A DNA stretch of 64,000 bases from contig CAWULT010000009.1 in assembly GCA_963923455.1 (NCBI GenBank), positions 1 to 64,000 on the forward strand, given 5' to 3'. Positions 61,854-64,000 of this stretch are shown piece after piece. Position 1 is the first letter of the stretch. Each line of letters begins with the position of its first letter. The notes under the pieces are model-generated. The model saw only the letters and a list, made by a program, of their open reading frames with translations, made no database searches and had not been told where the DNA came from. The DNA comes from CAWULT01 sp963923455 (GTDB taxonomy: Bacteria > Acidobacteriota > Vicinamibacteria > Vicinamibacterales > UBA2999). The translations under genes and the position numbers were made by a program.

Positions 61854-63152
61854 ATGCGCAACGTGACTCTCGGAACCCTGGGCCTGCTGCTCGCGGTCAC
61901 TGCCGTGTCCGCCCAACAGGCCCCCGCCGCCCGGCCGCAGCCAACGGCGCCACCACCGATCGTCTGGCCGTCACCACCGCTGCCCGACGGGCCGCTGACG
62001 ATCGACACCGGCCTGGTTCGGCCGATCAAGGTCACCATCACGAAGGGCCTGAACCAGCCGTGGAGCATGGCCTTCATCCCCGAAGCCGGCGGGACGTTCA
62101 CGATCCTCGTCACCGAACGTGGCGGCACGCTCCGGCGGATGCGGAACGGGGTGCTCGACCCGGCACCGGTCGCGGGGCTGCCGGGCGACATTCAGGCCAC
62201 GGGCCTGGCCGGCCTGATGGACATCCAGCTGCACCCGAGGTTCGCCGACAACCGGCTCGTCTACCTCACCTATCACAAGCGGCCGGCGGGCGCGCCGGCG
62301 CCCACGCCGGCCGCCGGCGGCGGTCGTGGGCCGGCTCCGGCTCCGGGGGTGATCACGCTCGCGCGCGGACGCTGGGACGGGAACCGGCTGGTGGACGTGA
62401 AGGACATCTTCACGGCGCAGCCGAGCGGCAACGCCTCGCGCATCCTCTTCGCGCGCGACGGCACGCTCGTCATGTCCGTGGGCTACGGGGATCCGCCGCA
62501 GGCCAATCAGGGGAATCCCAATCCCGACAAGATGCCGCCGCAGGATCCGATGAACCTGGCCGGCAAGACCCTCCGGCTGAACGACGACGGCAGCGTGCCC
62601 AAGGACAACCCCTTCGTGGGCAGGGCCGGCTACCGGCCGGAGATCTACACGCTGGGACACCGCAACATCCTGGGCCTGGCCATGAATCCCGTCACCGGCG
62701 CCATCTGGTCGGTCGAGAACGGGCCGAACGGCGGCGACGAGGTCAACGAACTGAAGGCCGGGGCCAACTACGGCTGGCCCATCGTCAACGCGGGACGCTT
62801 CTACCTGGGCCCGCGGGTCAGCGTGGATCCGCACCGGCAGAACATGGAGCCACCGGTGGCCTACTGGGTGCCGGCCATCGCGGCGTCGGGTCTCGCGTTC
62901 TACACGGGCGACAGGTTCCCGCAGTGGAAGAACAACCTGTTCGTCGGCGGCATGCGTCAGGGCGAGGTGCCGCGCTCCGGGCATCTCGAGCGGTTCGACT
63001 TCAACGAGCAGTGGGAGGAACTGCACCGCGAAGGCATGCTGCGCGAGCTGCAGCAGCGGATTCGCGACGTCCGGCAGGGGCCCGACGGCCATCTCTACCT
63101 GCTGACCGCGGAGAACGACGGCGCGCTGCTGCGGATCGAGCCGGGCAGGTAG
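61854..63152 (+). CDS. PQQ-dependent sugar dehydrogenase (GSDH family), copy 2
   Basis: A 432-residue exported protein with a signal peptide ending AVSAQQ. Family blocks match copy 1 at 12842-14092: NQPWSMAFI, HPRFADNRLVYLTYH, YTLGHRNILG, VENGPNGGDEVN and GANYGWP. A Pro/Ala/Gly insert lies at the same place as in copy 1. It should be a periplasmic quinoprotein that oxidises sugars or related compounds. AAGGAG precedes the ATG. A TATAAC at about 61829 may be its -10. A LysR regulator gene follows on the same strand. Confidence 0.87.
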   Translation: MRNVTLGTLGLLLAVTAVSAQQAPAARPQPTAPPPIVWPSPPLPDGPLTIDTGLVRPIKVTITKGLNQPWSMAFIPEAGGTFTILVTERGGTLRRMRNGVLDPAPVAGLPGDIQATGLAGLMDIQLHPRFADNRLVYLTYHKRPAGAPAPTPAAGGGRGPAPAPGVITLARGRWDGNRLVDVKDIFTAQPSGNASRILFARDGTLVMSVGYGDPPQANQGNPNPDKMPPQDPMNLAGKTLRLNDDGSVPKDNPFVGRAGYRPEIYTLGHRNILGLAMNPVTGAIWSVENGPNGGDEVNELKAGANYGWPIVNAGRFYLGPRVSVDPHRQNMEPPVAYWVPAIAASGLAFYTGDRFPQWKNNLFVGGMRQGEVPRSGHLERFDFNEQWEELHREGMLRELQQRIRDVRQGPDGHLYLLTAENDGALLRIEPGR

Positions 63153-63268
63153 CGCGGCCAAGGGCCCGGGGGGCGCCTGGCGGTTCCGGTCTCGGAATGG
63201 GGCCGCCGGGCGTCCTTGTGAGTTCTGCCTCGCGGGCTCCGTCCGCCGGGTGTAAGCTTTCGCCCCTG

Positions 63269-64000
63269 ATGGAACTGCGCCATCTTCGCTACGTCGTGAC
63301 GCTGGCAGAGACGCTGCATTTCGGCCGCGCCGCGGAGCAGCTGCACCTCAGCCAGCCCCCGCTCAGCCACCAGATCAGGCAGCTCGAGGAAGAGCTGCGA
63401 ATCAAGCTGTTCCACCGCACCAAGCGCCAGGTGCAGCTCACCGAAGCGGGCCGGATGTTCGTGCAGGAAGCCCGCGTGATCCTGGCGCAGGCGTCGCACG
63501 CGGCCAACCTGGCGTCACGCGTGAACCAGGGCGAGGTCGGGCAGCTGACGATTGGCGTCGCCGGGCCCGCCGACGCGCCGGTCTTCGTCCAGATCCTGCG
63601 TGAGTTCGCGCAGAAGCACCCCCGGGTGCACCTCGTGCTGCGCAACATGAGCAGCCTGGATCAGGCGCAGGCGATCAGCGAGGGCCGCCTGCACGTCGGG
63701 TTCGTCGCGCTGCCCGTCGACGACGCCGGCCTCGCCACCGAGACGGTGATGCGCCAGCCGATCATGATCGCGTTGCCGGCGGACCACCCGCTCGCGGCCT
63801 GCGAGCGCGTGCCGCTGCGGGCCCTGTCCGGCGAACCGCAGATCATGTTCGCCCGCAGCAACGGCCCGCGGTTCTTCGACGCCGTGCTGGCCGCGTGCCG
63901 CGAGGCGGGGTTCAGCATGCACATCGCACACGAGGTGGACAACCTGTACACGGCCTGCGCGCTCGTCGCCGCCGGGCTCGGCGTATGCCTCGTGCCGGCC
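63269..64000 (+). CDS. LysR-family transcriptional regulator (cut by window end)
   Basis: The frame is open from the ATG at 63269 to the window end, giving 244 codons of a protein normally near 300. The N-terminal helix-turn-helix (MELRHLRYVVTLAETLHFGR, then QLHLSQPPLSHQIRQLEEE) is typical of LysR regulators, followed by the linker helix and the start of the periplasmic-binding-like effector domain (LTIGVAGPADAPVF..., LATETVMRQPIMIALP). It may regulate the upstream sugar dehydrogenase or genes beyond the window. TAAGCT at 63253-63258 lies ten bases before the ATG, and there is no clear Shine-Dalgarno. Confidence 0.88.
   Translation, partial: MELRHLRYVVTLAETLHFGRAAEQLHLSQPPLSHQIRQLEEELRIKLFHRTKRQVQLTEAGRMFVQEARVILAQASHAANLASRVNQGEVGQLTIGVAGPADAPVFVQILREFAQKHPRVHLVLRNMSSLDQAQAISEGRLHVGFVALPVDDAGLATETVMRQPIMIALPADHPLAACERVPLRALSGEPQIMFARSNGPRFFDAVLAACREAGFSMHIAHEVDNLYTACALVAAGLGVCLVPA

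Overview
The window looks like chromosomal DNA of a GC-rich soil bacterium. The best guess, inferred from gene families alone, is the Acidobacteriota, class Vicinamibacteria (Luteitalea-like). The markers are Ser/Thr kinases and excisionase-type regulators joined to PD40 beta-propellers, TonB receptors with an N-terminal carboxypeptidase-regulatory domain, many periplasmic PQQ enzymes, and a large family of secreted proteins sharing a W-x-G-D-T-L-V-V signature. No rRNA, tRNA or CRISPR array was seen.

Layout. Bases 1-2520 hold a DUF3050 gene, a tyrosine recombinase and an AT-rich intergenic stretch with tandem repeats and two adjacent tetraloop hairpins; this is the most accessory-looking part. 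Bases 2521-12300 carry a propeller gene broken by an in-frame TAG, a cytochrome c/PQQ dehydrogenase/VOC cluster, an MBL hydrolase, a kinase with a shortened propeller, an AbrB-Doc toxin-antitoxin pair and a secreted VOC protein. Bases 12400-25450 hold a second TAG-broken gene, a PQQ sugar dehydrogenase, a degenerate beta-lactamase-like protein, VOC and MBL genes, a zinc-ribbon rhomboid protease and several secreted proteins, ending with an esterase/SMP-30 fusion. Bases 25480-33700 hold a probable mddA opposite a hydrolase-LuxR regulator, a SnoaL protein, a tannase-family esterase, a second antitoxin copy followed by a chimeric Doc, and a PQQ dehydrogenase with a cupredoxin tail. Bases 34098-51970 contain two TonB receptors flanking secreted proteins, a reductive-dehalogenase-like Fe-S protein, a cytochrome c, an RnfD-like/Sel1 membrane protein, an esterase and a transmembrane propeller regulator. 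Bases 52023-64000 contain a B3 metallo-beta-lactamase, a triple SnoaL protein, a PQQ dehydrogenase/zinc-ribbon/VOC operon, more signature-family proteins, a second PQQ sugar dehydrogenase and a LysR gene cut by the window end.

How it may work together. Most products are exported. Three large PQQ dehydrogenases, two PQQ sugar dehydrogenases, two c-type cytochromes, four MBL proteins, four VOC proteins, several esterases, two TonB receptors and seven signature-family members suggest a periplasmic and outer-membrane programme for oxidising alcohols, sugars, esters or aromatic compounds. That role is inference. No PQQ biosynthesis genes are present. Signs of decay and rearrangement are frequent: two in-frame TAG codons, one toxin fused to the tail of another family, one propeller apparently missing its first half, and a beta-lactamase fold without its nucleophile motif.
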